Source of the DNA: DATJGF01 sp035495315 | GTDB lineage: Bacteria; Verrucomicrobiota; Verrucomicrobiia; Limisphaerales; UBA8199 | Assembly: GCA_035495315.1 (NCBI GenBank) | Contig: DATJGF010000089.1 | Location: 1 to 29,706 of the forward strand | DNA length: 29,706 nt | Direction: 5' to 3' | Part shown: positions 16,331 through 24,522 of the stretch, piece by piece | Layout: every line of letters starts with the position of its first letter | Position numbering within the stretch: position 1 is the first letter of the stretch | Program-made: the position numbers and the translations under genes | The notes under the pieces: model-generated | The model's input: the letters and a program-made list of their open reading frames with translations, nothing else | The model's database searches: none | Told to the model about the DNA's origin: nothing

Positions 16331-18508
16331 CTATCTATGGACCCGGAAGAATTTTATAGTTGCGGTGGCAGCCTCGGAGTAGGAGCCATCACTATCATTG
16401 GTTGAGGTCCAGGGACCGCTAAGGCTCGGAGCGCTTTCAAGCACGCCACCGCCGGTCCAGGTAATGGTGACGGTATTGCCGGTCCGGGTAGCTCCCGTGA
16501 TTTTCGGAGGTCCCGGAGCCGTGGGGACAAACACGAGGTAATCAAAGTCACCGCCAGCGATATTGGCGCGAACCGTTTGCAGGCCACCTAGGGTGACAAC
16601 TGCCATGGCTCCCGATGAGTCTTTCATGGGGAACAGAATGTTGCGTCCCCAGCCACCGGTGCCCGGTCCGCTGAAGGTGCCGAGGATCTGAGCCGTTTGG
16701 TTACTCGTGGTGATATTTCCCGAAACCAAAGCCAGGGAGGCGGATACTTGATTGGGATCACGCCCATCGCGCGAGAAGGCGCCCCAGACGTTATAGTTGG
16801 TTGCAGGGAATGTGCGTGTGTAATTCAACCATTCACCATTATCGACCCAACCTTTGCGATAATTAACCGTGGCAGTGTAAAGGCCGCGATCAGATCCCCA
16901 GCGGCCGCCAATGTTATTAACAAGGTTGACGGCGTTTTGGCCCGTGGCATCCAATTCGGTGCGATAAAGATCGGAGTCGTTTTCATCATTGCCGTTGTAA
17001 TCGATACCCGCAGTGGCGCCCAAGGTGTCGTAAGCACCGCCGAGGTAAGGCATCACATCGACATCCATCTCGGGTGTGCCCTTCATTGGATTATACTTCC
17101 CGGTATCATAATTGAAGTCCTCAGTTTCAATGACGAAAGTGCCTTCTGTGGGGTATGGGTTGACGACGAAAGTGCCTTGGCCGCTCACACTGTTTGCTGG
17201 GGTGCTGCTGTCGGTGAATTGGAGGCTCCAGGTGTGCTCGCCAGCCGCCCATTCGTTGCCGGTGTCGTCGAACACGACGGTTGCGCCGTTGGCAGTCTTG
17301 GTGGTTACGACCTTGGCGGTATCAGCAAGCTTGCCATCCAACGAGAGTTTGACACTGTTCACGTTAATGGCTGTGGCTCCGTCGCTGAGGAGCCAGTTCA
17401 AGACGACGTCGGTTCGCTTCACATCATCAATGGGACTGGTGAGAATGGCCAAGGTGGGGGCTCCGACTTTCTTGATGAGTACCAGGTTATCCATGAAGAA
17501 GGTGATCGGCCCTACGAAAGAGCCGTTACCATTCTGGACGCGCAGTTGAACGAGGTCAGGTGTGCCAGCAGCAATCGGCCAGGAGTAGGTTGTCCAGTTC
17601 GTCGCTGAGAGGTTTACTCCGCCGTAGGAGACTCCGCCGCTGCCATACTTGAGTTCGTAGTAGCCATATTGATTGGCCGGGGTAGGCACTGAGCTGGGGT
17701 CAACTTTCACGTCGACGGCAATGCCTGCATAATCGGCGATGGCAAAGGCCGGATCAAAATCGATGTGTTTGAACACCATCTGCTCCCAGCCATCGGACGC
17801 CGGGGTGAAATAATCGGCGCTGGCTTTCAGCGAGCCGGATCCAGCCGCTCCTCCACCGGCATCTTCAGCGTCGAAGGAGAGCACGACGGCGGTTCCCCAT
17901 TCAGGAGTCCAAACATCCGCTTCGGTGGCGTCGTCGAATCGGTTGATGGCGACTCGTGGTGCGTTGAAGCTCAAGTTGTCTAGCTCCCAAATCACTTTAC
18001 CAGTGAAATCGCCACTGCCGATCTGGATGAGAATCTGACTGATATCGGGTGTGCCGGCCGGGACCGGCCACTTCAACCGTGTCCAGTTGGTGCTGGTGAT
18101 ATTCACGCCTCCAAAAGAAGTTCCCGCTGAACCATACTTGACTTCAAAATAGCCGTATTGATTGCCGGTGGTTGGCAACGAGCTAGGGTCGGCCTTCACA
18201 TCGATCGAGACCGTCTCGTAATCCGATGCCTTGACCGCAGTGGTGAGGGTTTTGAGTATTACTGCCTGCTCCCAGGTTCCGGCCCCGGTGAAATAGTCGG
18301 CCTCCACGCGCAGCGCCCCTCCAGGCGAACCATTGGTGCTGAAACTCAAAACGGGAGTTGTTCCCCACGTTGGAGTCCACGCTGAAACCGTTGCTTCAGT
18401 ATCGAATGTGTCAACAAGCTGGTCTTGGGCGTGCACCTGAAGAGTTACCAGCCCCAGCGCCAGGGCGGTAATAGCGAACAACTTAGGAGGTTGATTAATT
18501 TGGTTCAT
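16331..18508 (-). CDS. secreted multidomain carbohydrate-binding-type protein
   Basis: A 725-residue protein with a signal peptide (MNQINQPPKLFAITALALGL then VTLQVHAQ, cleavage near VHA/Q). Two tandem, clearly homologous beta-sandwich modules follow, about residues 30-185 and 188-348. Both read FD.ATE..W.P.WGT..VLSF, ADYFT, WEQ, YAG/YET, VD.K.DPSS.P and NQYGY.E.KYG..G.S.GGVN, and resemble CBM4/9/11-like domains. An Ig-like linker lies at about 350-455. A second module at about 456-665 begins FVIETEDFNYDTGKYN and contains GWVDNGEWLNYTRTFPA, like CBM6/CBM35. A short C-terminal module (TVTITWTGGGVLESAPSLSG) is the type common in Verrucomicrobiota. No catalytic glycosidase domain is seen, so the likely role is polysaccharide binding at or outside the cell surface. 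A good terminator follows at 16280-16307. No Shine-Dalgarno precedes the ATG. Confidence 0.85.
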   Translation of the reverse strand: MNQINQPPKLFAITALALGLVTLQVHAQDQLVDTFDTEATVSAWTPTWGTTPVLSFSTNGSPGGALRVEADYFTGAGTWEQAVILKTLTTAVKASDYETVSIDVKADPSSLPTTGNQYGYFEVKYGSAGTSFGGVNITSTNWTRLKWPVPAGTPDISQILIQIGSGDFTGKVIWELDNLSFNAPRVAINRFDDATEADVWTPEWGTAVVLSFDAEDAGGGAAGSGSLKASADYFTPASDGWEQMVFKHIDFDPAFAIADYAGIAVDVKVDPSSVPTPANQYGYYELKYGSGGVSYGGVNLSATNWTTYSWPIAAGTPDLVQLRVQNGNGSFVGPITFFMDNLVLIKKVGAPTLAILTSPIDDVKRTDVVLNWLLSDGATAINVNSVKLSLDGKLADTAKVVTTKTANGATVVFDDTGNEWAAGEHTWSLQFTDSSTPANSVSGQGTFVVNPYPTEGTFVIETEDFNYDTGKYNPMKGTPEMDVDVMPYLGGAYDTLGATAGIDYNGNDENDSDLYRTELDATGQNAVNLVNNIGGRWGSDRGLYTATVNYRKGWVDNGEWLNYTRTFPATNYNVWGAFSRDGRDPNQVSASLALVSGNITTSNQTAQILGTFSGPGTGGWGRNILFPMKDSSGAMAVVTLGGLQTVRANIAGGDFDYLVFVPTAPGPPKITGATRTGNTVTITWTGGGVLESAPSLSGPWTSTNDSDGSYSEAATATIKFFRVHR

Positions 18509-18717
18509 ATGGGGTTAAATAATTACTATTCCGACTGCGACGATATACCATTTCCAGACGAGTCCTGTCTGTAGTCAAAATTAACGACAATGATAATAGC
18601 GGGCATATTCAAGCAGGTGAGCTTGCCAGGAACCGAAGTGCATCGCCCTCATCCCTTTGTCTTTGAAATCAGAAAGATCAAGGGCGAGGATGACGACAAG
18701 ATTGACAGGTTTGGGGG
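18509..18717. other. intergenic leader between two minus-strand genes
   Basis: About 210 bp upstream of the carbohydrate-binding gene and downstream of the FG-GAP gene. It contains a small inverted repeat CAGAC-GAGTCCT-GTCTG (forward 18553-18569) that could be an operator. No clear terminator for the FG-GAP gene is visible, so read-through is possible. Confidence 0.35.
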
Positions 18718-21700
18718 CTAGTTAGAACGGCTGGATAACAGACGACCCTCAGGGTCTACTTCGACCTCCAGGCTTCCCGCAGGCACACGGTAGACACGCG
18801 ATTTGCCACCGGGCCAAATCACTTCGACTTTTTCTGGGAAAGTGGGGTAACCCATCACGACCACGGGACTGTCCTGGGACCAATAACCGGACCCGGCATG
18901 AATTTCGCGCAGGGGTCCCTTGCGCAGCCCGAAATGGAGCCGGACCTGGGCCCCTATTCCCCAGGGATTGGCCGCTGGACCTCTCAGTTTTACACGCAGA
19001 CCCGGCTTGGCTGCCACATTCTTGAATAAACTGGTGGGAGCACCGTTTTGGCTAAGGACCAGGTCGACCCTGCCGTCCTGATCGAAATCTCCCAAGGCAG
19101 ATCCTCTTTGTTCGCCGTACGCGGCAATCCCGGAAACACTTCCCGACATAGGGGTGAGCGTCCCATGCCCATCGCCTCGCAGGCATAATCCACGCCCCGC
19201 GTCGAGGCGTGGCCATTCCGGACGGGTCGCGAAAAAGTTCTGACTCAGGAACAGATCTTCATGTCCATCGCCGTCGAGGTCGCCCACGTTGACTGAATAA
19301 GCCGGGGCGAACTGCGCCTCTGCCTCGAGCGGGAAAGCGATAAAGTTAGTTCCCCGGTTCAAGAAGAGCATCGTGGCGAGCCTGGTTGACTGCACCTTTT
19401 GCATGGGCAAACGGAGGACCTGAAGAAGCTGATTCATCGTTGCGGTGGAGAAGGCCGCATGCGTCGGATAGGCGGACGCCAGGCTTGGAAACGCCTGGGC
19501 GAGCGCCGACAGGCTGCGCCGGGGTGCATCAGCACCTAATTCCGGAACGAAGAAAGCCTCGATCAAGTCGGTCACACCACTGCGCGGGTTGTTGATATAG
19601 TACAGCGATACAGGGTGCTCCAAGCTCGCCTGGTACATATCATTCAGTCCCCAGTTGCTCGCCACGATGTCAAGCCTGCCGTCTTCGTCGAAGTCGCCCA
19701 CGGCCACCCCGTTCCACCAGCCGGTAAGACGACTTAGATTCATGAGAGTTCCGTTTGTTGAACCAGGGGCAGGCAGAAGAATCACAGGCACATCCCAAGG
19801 CCTTAGGATTCCTTTCTCGTTTCGAAACACTCGCAATGGCCCCCATTCGCAAGCGAGGATCAATTCCGGGAACCCATCACCCGTCAGATCGCTCCAGACT
19901 GCGCCGCTAACCAGACCGATGTCCTGTAATAGGGCGGAATTCGTAAGATCGACAGAAAGCTCGCCGGCGTTCTGACGAAAGATCTGCGACGAAGCCGGCG
20001 CTGGGTACGCGCCGGGAACGGCTCGCCCGCCAATAAACAGGTCGAGGTCTCCGTCGCCATCGATGTCGGCAACGGCGAGGGGACCCGTGCTGGACTGAAG
20101 CTGTCGAGTCCCGTTTACCTCATCGATTTTTAGCTGGCGGGAATCAGCGCCGACCGCACAGCGGAACACAGCCGCACGGTTAGTGTCACTTGCTTCGTAT
20201 TGAGCCACGGCGGCAAGCATCGCGCGGGTTCCATCAGAGGTCGCCCAGGCTGCCAGACCCGCGGTGTCGTCCGGGGCCGCCCATTGCTGCAAAACAGGGG
20301 TGATTTCAAATCTCCCGATGGCGTTCCAGCGATACACAGCCAGCTTTCCGCCCTTTCCGGTGCCGAGAAAGAGTTCATCGTGACCATCGCCGTCAAGGTC
20401 CAACCAACCAACTCCTGGACCCATCTGACTCAGTTGCTTGGGCAACAAGGGTTGTCTCTCGTAGTCGTTGAAATACTCTTCCCGATGGCGGTGCTCGAGC
20501 AGACCACTGACATCCTTGAATAGAGGGGACTCGGGCGCTGTTCTCGTCGGTTCGGTTTCAGCCGTGGGGGGGGGCGAGCAGTTGAGGTCTGAGTCAACTG
20601 GTTCCTCGATTACATAAATGCGATTCGGGCGCACCCCCATGGCCATATTTTTCCTGCCGCTACGCCAACGGACCTCAATGGTCATCGGAACGTCACCGTT
20701 CGCAGCAAAAGCTCGCACGGTATCATCGGCCGAGAGATAACGTCCGCCACAAACGATTTCCTGGGTCTGCGCCGGAAAGGAACCGCACGATACGCGAATG
20801 GTCGCTCCGACGCCAAAAGTATTAGGCGGTCGCCCAAGCAATCGCACGAGTAGACGTGCAGCGGTGGTGACGTTCTGGTAGATGAGCGGGGAATCGTTCA
20901 AGCAATTGATGGCGATATCGAGGTCTCCGTCGTTGTCCAGATCTGCAAGGGCGATGCCCTGCGAAATGCGACGAGAGTCGAACCCCCAACCGCCTCCGAC
21001 TTCATCGAAGTGAAGGTCGTGTCGGTTGTGGTAGGCCACGTTCTTGGTCAGTGAGGGAGGAAAGCGCAATATGTTGGTTCGCAACTGGTCCAGCGGCTGC
21101 CGGCCCAGTGAACGAATCTGGTCCAGCGTATCCCGGTCCAGAATATTCAAGGGCATGCCATTTATGACCAAAAGATCTTCGTAGCCGTCCAGATCCACGT
21201 CCATAAACACAGGTTGCCAGGCCCAGTCCGAGGCGATTACGCCACTGTAGTTCGCAATTTCCGCGTAGGTATTGTCACCGCGGTTATGAAAGAGCACGTT
21301 ATGCAGCACTCCGGGTCGGTTCTCGATTTGGCCCGGGATTGGCGGGGGAGGCGAACTGGTAGCACTCTGCCGCAACTGCATCGAGTGGTCTCGACTCAGC
21401 ATCTCCGTCACAAAAAAATCCAGGTAACCATCCCGGTCGATATCGGCGAAATCGACGCCCATGGCGGAGTAGCTTTCCTTGCGTAAAGCATTCGGCTTGA
21501 GTGCGCGGAACCTTCCGTGGCCGTCATTGACCCAAAATCGGTCAACAGTTTGAAAATCGTTGCAGACGTAAATATCGGGAAAGCCATCGCCGTTCATGTC
21601 TCGCATTTGGACGGTGAGACCAAAGTCCCATGGCTCAGGCATGGGTTGACCCGACTCATCGAGAAAAACGGTCGAATTCCATGGAACCGCTCTGAACTTC

Positions 21701-22503
21701 CCCCGGCCATCATTCAGATACAACACATCGGGTTCGCCTTGTTCTACGAGTTTGCCATCGACAACGCGAAGCCGCTTAGCAAAGGGCCCGGTCACGACCC
21801 ATTGCCCATTGACGCGTTTCATCGGGGCCCGAACGCCGGAACGCAGGATTGGAACCGATCCATAATTTGCTACGTACAGATCGAGATCTCCGTCGCCATC
21901 CACATCTGCCAACGCCAGCGACGTGCTGCCGGTTTCTGAGGCCAGCCCGGCCTCCTCAGTTGCCTCGCGGAAATGGCCTTTGCCTTCGTTGATGAAACAA
22001 TGGACCCCGTGTCCAAGCGTGGAGACCAGCAAATCGAGATCGCCATCGCCGTCTACGTCCGCGAACACCGCACCGGTGCTGTGGAGCTGCGCCAAACCAA
22101 CGCCGGCCAAAGCGGTCACGTTCTCAAAGTGCCAACCACCAAGGTTCCGATACAACGCGTTTGTGCCAACAATCGAGCAGAAATAGAGATCACACAAACC
22201 GTCGCCGTCAAAATCTCCGGCCGCAACGCCTGACCCATTCATGAAGTTCCCATTCTCAATTATCTGCCATGGAGAAAGAGCATTGCTGAAGATAATGCCG
22301 GTATGCTCGCTTGCCATTTCCCGAAACCCGCTCTTTACGGCCTCATGCGTTTGGCGGATCGGTGGCACGCCGGGATGCAAATTGACGTCACGCCAGCGGT
22401 ATCCTTTTTCCCTCTGCCATTCCTGAGCATGGCCCGTGAACATTAACCCCAGCGCGACGCCAAGCATCCTCAAGGTGATGGAGTGAGTCTGAGGAAACAT
22501 CAT
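18718..22503 (-). CDS. exported FG-GAP/VCBS-repeat protein with two UnbV (ASPIC) domains, CRTAC1-like
   Basis: A 1,261-residue protein with a signal peptide (MMFPQTHSITLRMLGVALGL then MFTGHAQ). At least a dozen FG-GAP/VCBS calcium-binding loops of the type D-x-D-x-D-G-x-x-D-L are spread over it: FDGDGLCDLYF, VDGDGDLDLLV, VDGDGDLDLYV, MNGDGFPDIYV, IDRDGYLDFFV, LDGDGHDELFL, LDGDGHEDLFL, FDQDGRVDLVL. An ASPIC/UnbV domain sits at about residues 545-630 (FGVGATIRVSCGS, GGRYLSADDTV, IEVRWRSG) and a second near 1170-1250 (WGIGAQVRLHFG, GSGYWSQDSPVVVMG, VEVIWPGGK). The propeller-plus-UnbV set is therefore present twice, which fits an internal duplication of a CRTAC1-like unit. It is probably secreted or surface-bound and calcium-stabilised; its substrate or partner is unknown. 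Start at 22503; a second Met follows directly. No Shine-Dalgarno. Confidence 0.9.
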   Translation of the reverse strand: MMFPQTHSITLRMLGVALGLMFTGHAQEWQREKGYRWRDVNLHPGVPPIRQTHEAVKSGFREMASEHTGIIFSNALSPWQIIENGNFMNGSGVAAGDFDGDGLCDLYFCSIVGTNALYRNLGGWHFENVTALAGVGLAQLHSTGAVFADVDGDGDLDLLVSTLGHGVHCFINEGKGHFREATEEAGLASETGSTSLALADVDGDGDLDLYVANYGSVPILRSGVRAPMKRVNGQWVVTGPFAKRLRVVDGKLVEQGEPDVLYLNDGRGKFRAVPWNSTVFLDESGQPMPEPWDFGLTVQMRDMNGDGFPDIYVCNDFQTVDRFWVNDGHGRFRALKPNALRKESYSAMGVDFADIDRDGYLDFFVTEMLSRDHSMQLRQSATSSPPPPIPGQIENRPGVLHNVLFHNRGDNTYAEIANYSGVIASDWAWQPVFMDVDLDGYEDLLVINGMPLNILDRDTLDQIRSLGRQPLDQLRTNILRFPPSLTKNVAYHNRHDLHFDEVGGGWGFDSRRISQGIALADLDNDGDLDIAINCLNDSPLIYQNVTTAARLLVRLLGRPPNTFGVGATIRVSCGSFPAQTQEIVCGGRYLSADDTVRAFAANGDVPMTIEVRWRSGRKNMAMGVRPNRIYVIEEPVDSDLNCSPPPTAETEPTRTAPESPLFKDVSGLLEHRHREEYFNDYERQPLLPKQLSQMGPGVGWLDLDGDGHDELFLGTGKGGKLAVYRWNAIGRFEITPVLQQWAAPDDTAGLAAWATSDGTRAMLAAVAQYEASDTNRAAVFRCAVGADSRQLKIDEVNGTRQLQSSTGPLAVADIDGDGDLDLFIGGRAVPGAYPAPASSQIFRQNAGELSVDLTNSALLQDIGLVSGAVWSDLTGDGFPELILACEWGPLRVFRNEKGILRPWDVPVILLPAPGSTNGTLMNLSRLTGWWNGVAVGDFDEDGRLDIVASNWGLNDMYQASLEHPVSLYYINNPRSGVTDLIEAFFVPELGADAPRRSLSALAQAFPSLASAYPTHAAFSTATMNQLLQVLRLPMQKVQSTRLATMLFLNRGTNFIAFPLEAEAQFAPAYSVNVGDLDGDGHEDLFLSQNFFATRPEWPRLDAGRGLCLRGDGHGTLTPMSGSVSGIAAYGEQRGSALGDFDQDGRVDLVLSQNGAPTSLFKNVAAKPGLRVKLRGPAANPWGIGAQVRLHFGLRKGPLREIHAGSGYWSQDSPVVVMGYPTFPEKVEVIWPGGKSRVYRVPAGSLEVEVDPEGRLLSSRSN

Positions 22504-23043
22504 TATCTTGTAATTAACTTCCCACGGATTTTAGTATGGTCCCGGTCGCATCCTTTTTTAGCACCTTCTGCACCTTTTTCGAGCAAACTCCACCCTCCCC
22601 CTCTTCCCATCCGTCTATCGAGCCAACGCCTTGAAGGACAATGGACAAAAGGTTTGGACTCACGGAGTCGTTGCCGACGGCAAGCTTTGCCTGAGGCATC
22701 AAGACCCGTTGTTTGCATCAACCTGAAGGCCCCCGGCTCAATGAAGTAAACCTTTTGAGTCGCAATTACATCGGCAGGCCGTAGGGATTTCTGCGCGATT
22801 GTCAGCGAAGGGATGCGGAATTTAGTATCAAATAGTGCCACAATTACTGGTGTCCGGCGCGGTTCGGTGCGGTTTGCCAGAAATCCTGCTTTAGTAACCT
22901 GCACACTTATGCATGGAGAACTCTATAAACATTTATTCCGGAATGTCGAAATGGAGCATATCCAAACGACATTATTGTAGAGCCATGAAACTATCTCCGA
23001 CTCTGAAACGAACAGACAAAGTGATACAATTAACCCAATTGCC
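22504..23043. other. intergenic region with a REP-like double palindrome
   Basis: About 540 bp between divergent genes. A minus-strand frame (22503-22904) overlaps the FG-GAP start by one base, but its translation is Arg-rich and has no domain. At 22671-22691 two overlapping palindromes occur: TTGCCG-A-CGGCAA and GGCAA-GCT-TTGCC. A possible -10 (TACAAT at 23025-23030) lies 14 bp before the YCII gene, with only a poor -35. Confidence 0.45.
22671..22691. repeat. overlapping small palindromes, REP-like
   Basis: TTGCCG-A-CGGCAA (22671-22683) overlaps GGCAA-GCT-TTGCC (22679-22691), so the DNA or RNA could form either of two mutually exclusive hairpins. It is in non-coding sequence upstream of two divergent genes. 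A dispersed repeat is one possibility, but only one copy is visible here. Confidence 0.35.
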
Positions 23044-23406
23044 ATGAAATACGCTCTATTTGCGCATGTGAACAAAGAGACCTTTGACCAAATCGATCTC
23101 GCAAATGCAAAAGCAGCGGGTGTCGCCTACGGCCAGGCTATGCGTGCTGCGGGGGTCTTCGTCGCCGGGGCAGGTCTGGAACCGCCGCAGGCCGCCACTG
23201 TGGTATCGGTCCGAAACGGAAAGCGCCAGGTCCATGACGGTCCGTATGCCGAGACCAAGGAATACCTCGGCGGATTTGTCATCATCGACGTGCCCAGCCT
23301 CGATGCGGCGCTCGAGTGGGCAGCGCGTAATCCGTCTGCGGCTCACGCATTCGTCGAAGTGCGTCCACTAGCGGGTTCGTTTTTCACACTGAGCGGTGGC
23401 AAGTGA
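23044..23406 (+). CDS. YCII-related (DGPF) family protein
   Basis: A 120-residue protein with the family signature HDGPYAETKEYLGGFVIIDV (residues about 58-77). The start MKYALFAHV and the end HAFVEVRPLAGS are those of the YCII/DGPF fold, a dimeric ferredoxin-like alpha-beta domain. Such proteins are often encoded next to ECF sigma factors; none is present here. The biochemical role of the family is unclear. A His/Asp pair in related YciI proteins has been proposed to be catalytic. No Shine-Dalgarno precedes the ATG. It is 64 bp upstream of the YdeI-like gene in the same direction. Its GC content resembles the host, unlike the two genes that follow. Confidence 0.85.
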   Translation: MKYALFAHVNKETFDQIDLANAKAAGVAYGQAMRAAGVFVAGAGLEPPQAATVVSVRNGKRQVHDGPYAETKEYLGGFVIIDVPSLDAALEWAARNPSAAHAFVEVRPLAGSFFTLSGGK

Positions 23407-23470
23407 TTCCAAATGACCATCGCGGCGCATGAGGCAGTTTCGCCGCTAAATACTTAGCAAAGGAATTACC

Positions 23471-24049
23471 ATGAATCCCAAGGTTGATAAATTTTTGGCA
23501 AAAACCAAGAAGTGGCAGGAAGAATTCAAGAAACTGAGAAGCATCATTCTTGACTGTGACCTAACCGAAGAACTGAAGTGGGGTGTTCCGTGTTACACGT
23601 TTGAGAACCGAAACGTAGTTCTAATCCACGGTTTTAAAGAATACTGCGCAATTCTCTTTGTCAAAGGTGTCTTGTTAAAAGATGCAAAGAGTATTCTAAT
23701 CCAACAAACAGAGAATGTGCAGGCAGCTCGCCAGGTTCGGTTCACTAATGTTCGCGAAATAATTAAACTCGAACCCGTCCTCAAGGCCTATATTCACGAA
23801 GCCATTGAAGTGGAAAAGGCCGGTTTGAAAGTGAATTACAGAAAGACTTCAGATTTTAGAGTTCCTAAAGAATTCCAAAATAAATTAAATGAACTCCCGG
23901 CCTTGAAAACTGCTTTCAAGGCACTGACGCCAGGCCGGCAAAGGGCATACATTTTTTATTTTTCTGGCGCCAAACTCTCCAAAACCCGGCAGTCAAGGGT
24001 TGAACAATGTATGCCGCAGATTCTCAATGGAAAGGGATTGAATGATTGA
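23471..24049 (+). CDS. YdeI/OmpD-associated family protein (DUF1801 plus OmdA-like tail)
   Basis: A 192-residue protein. Residues about 12-115 form a DUF1801 domain (KKLRSIILDCDLTEELKWGV, PCYTFENRNVVLIHGFKEYC, LLKDAKSIL). Residues about 130-190 form the OmdA-like helical tail (LNELPALKTAFKALTPGRQR, AYIFYFSGAKLSKTRQSRVE). This combination is that of YdeI-type proteins, whose exact biochemical role is not established. A good Shine-Dalgarno AAAGGAA at 23459-23465 is six bases from the ATG. The gene is rich in Lys, Asn and A/T-ending codons and clearly AT-richer than most neighbours, suggesting transfer from a lower-GC donor such as a Bacteroidota member. The small membrane gene 18 bp downstream shares this composition. 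Confidence 0.88.
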   Translation: MNPKVDKFLAKTKKWQEEFKKLRSIILDCDLTEELKWGVPCYTFENRNVVLIHGFKEYCAILFVKGVLLKDAKSILIQQTENVQAARQVRFTNVREIIKLEPVLKAYIHEAIEVEKAGLKVNYRKTSDFRVPKEFQNKLNELPALKTAFKALTPGRQRAYIFYFSGAKLSKTRQSRVEQCMPQILNGKGLND

Positions 24050-24067
24050 CGCATTTGATGAGGTCAA

Positions 24068-24274
24068 ATGAAAGAAGCCGCCAAACGTTCCATTCTTCGC
24101 TGGATTCACATCATATTTGGCATTCCGATAGTCGGTTATGTATATAGCCCGTTTGAACAAATTCCAAATTACGCCCCCGCTGTTAGGTATGTCTTCCTTC
24201 CGGTAATTCTCTTTTCGGGATTTTGGATGTGGAAAGGCCATCTACTTCGACGGCTTATTTCGGGAAAGAAATAA
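24068..24274 (+). CDS. small two-TM membrane protein, conserved hypothetical
   Basis: A 68-residue protein with two likely membrane helices (WIHIIFGIPIVGYVY, residues about 12-26, and YVFLPVILFSGFWMW, about 41-55). They are joined by a conserved-looking loop SPFEQIPNYAPAVR, and there is a basic tail LLRRLISGKK. I recall similar small proteins annotated as hypothetical in Bacteroidota, which fits the AT-rich composition. GAGG lies seven bases before the ATG (24057-24061). It follows the YdeI-like gene after 18 bp and is probably cotranscribed with it. Function unknown. Confidence 0.75.
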   Translation: MKEAAKRSILRWIHIIFGIPIVGYVYSPFEQIPNYAPAVRYVFLPVILFSGFWMWKGHLLRRLISGKK

Positions 24275-24522
24275 AATCGGCGTCATAGCTTTATACTATG
24301 GCAAACACGCTGAAAATACGGATGGAGCTTTGCTGATTTGCATCCGGGTCCGTTCATTAACTGCGCAATCTTCACCTCCGATGAGATCACAAATTGAGTG
24401 GTTTGCCCCAGTCGCAGCTGGGTTCTTACTGAGGCACATTTAACGGTGATTCAATCTGTCTCGCCCGGTATTCTACACGGCAATGCTGCGGCGAGGACTT
24501 TGAACAACGCTAACGCTTTGCT

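Noticed and set aside
16697..17608. Plus-strand frame of 303 residues
   Set aside because: Antisense to the carbohydrate-binding protein, which has a signal peptide, modules and its own terminator.
22503..22904. Minus-strand frame of 133 residues overlapping the FG-GAP start
   Set aside because: Arg-rich translation through a palindrome-bearing spacer, with no domain; more likely non-coding.
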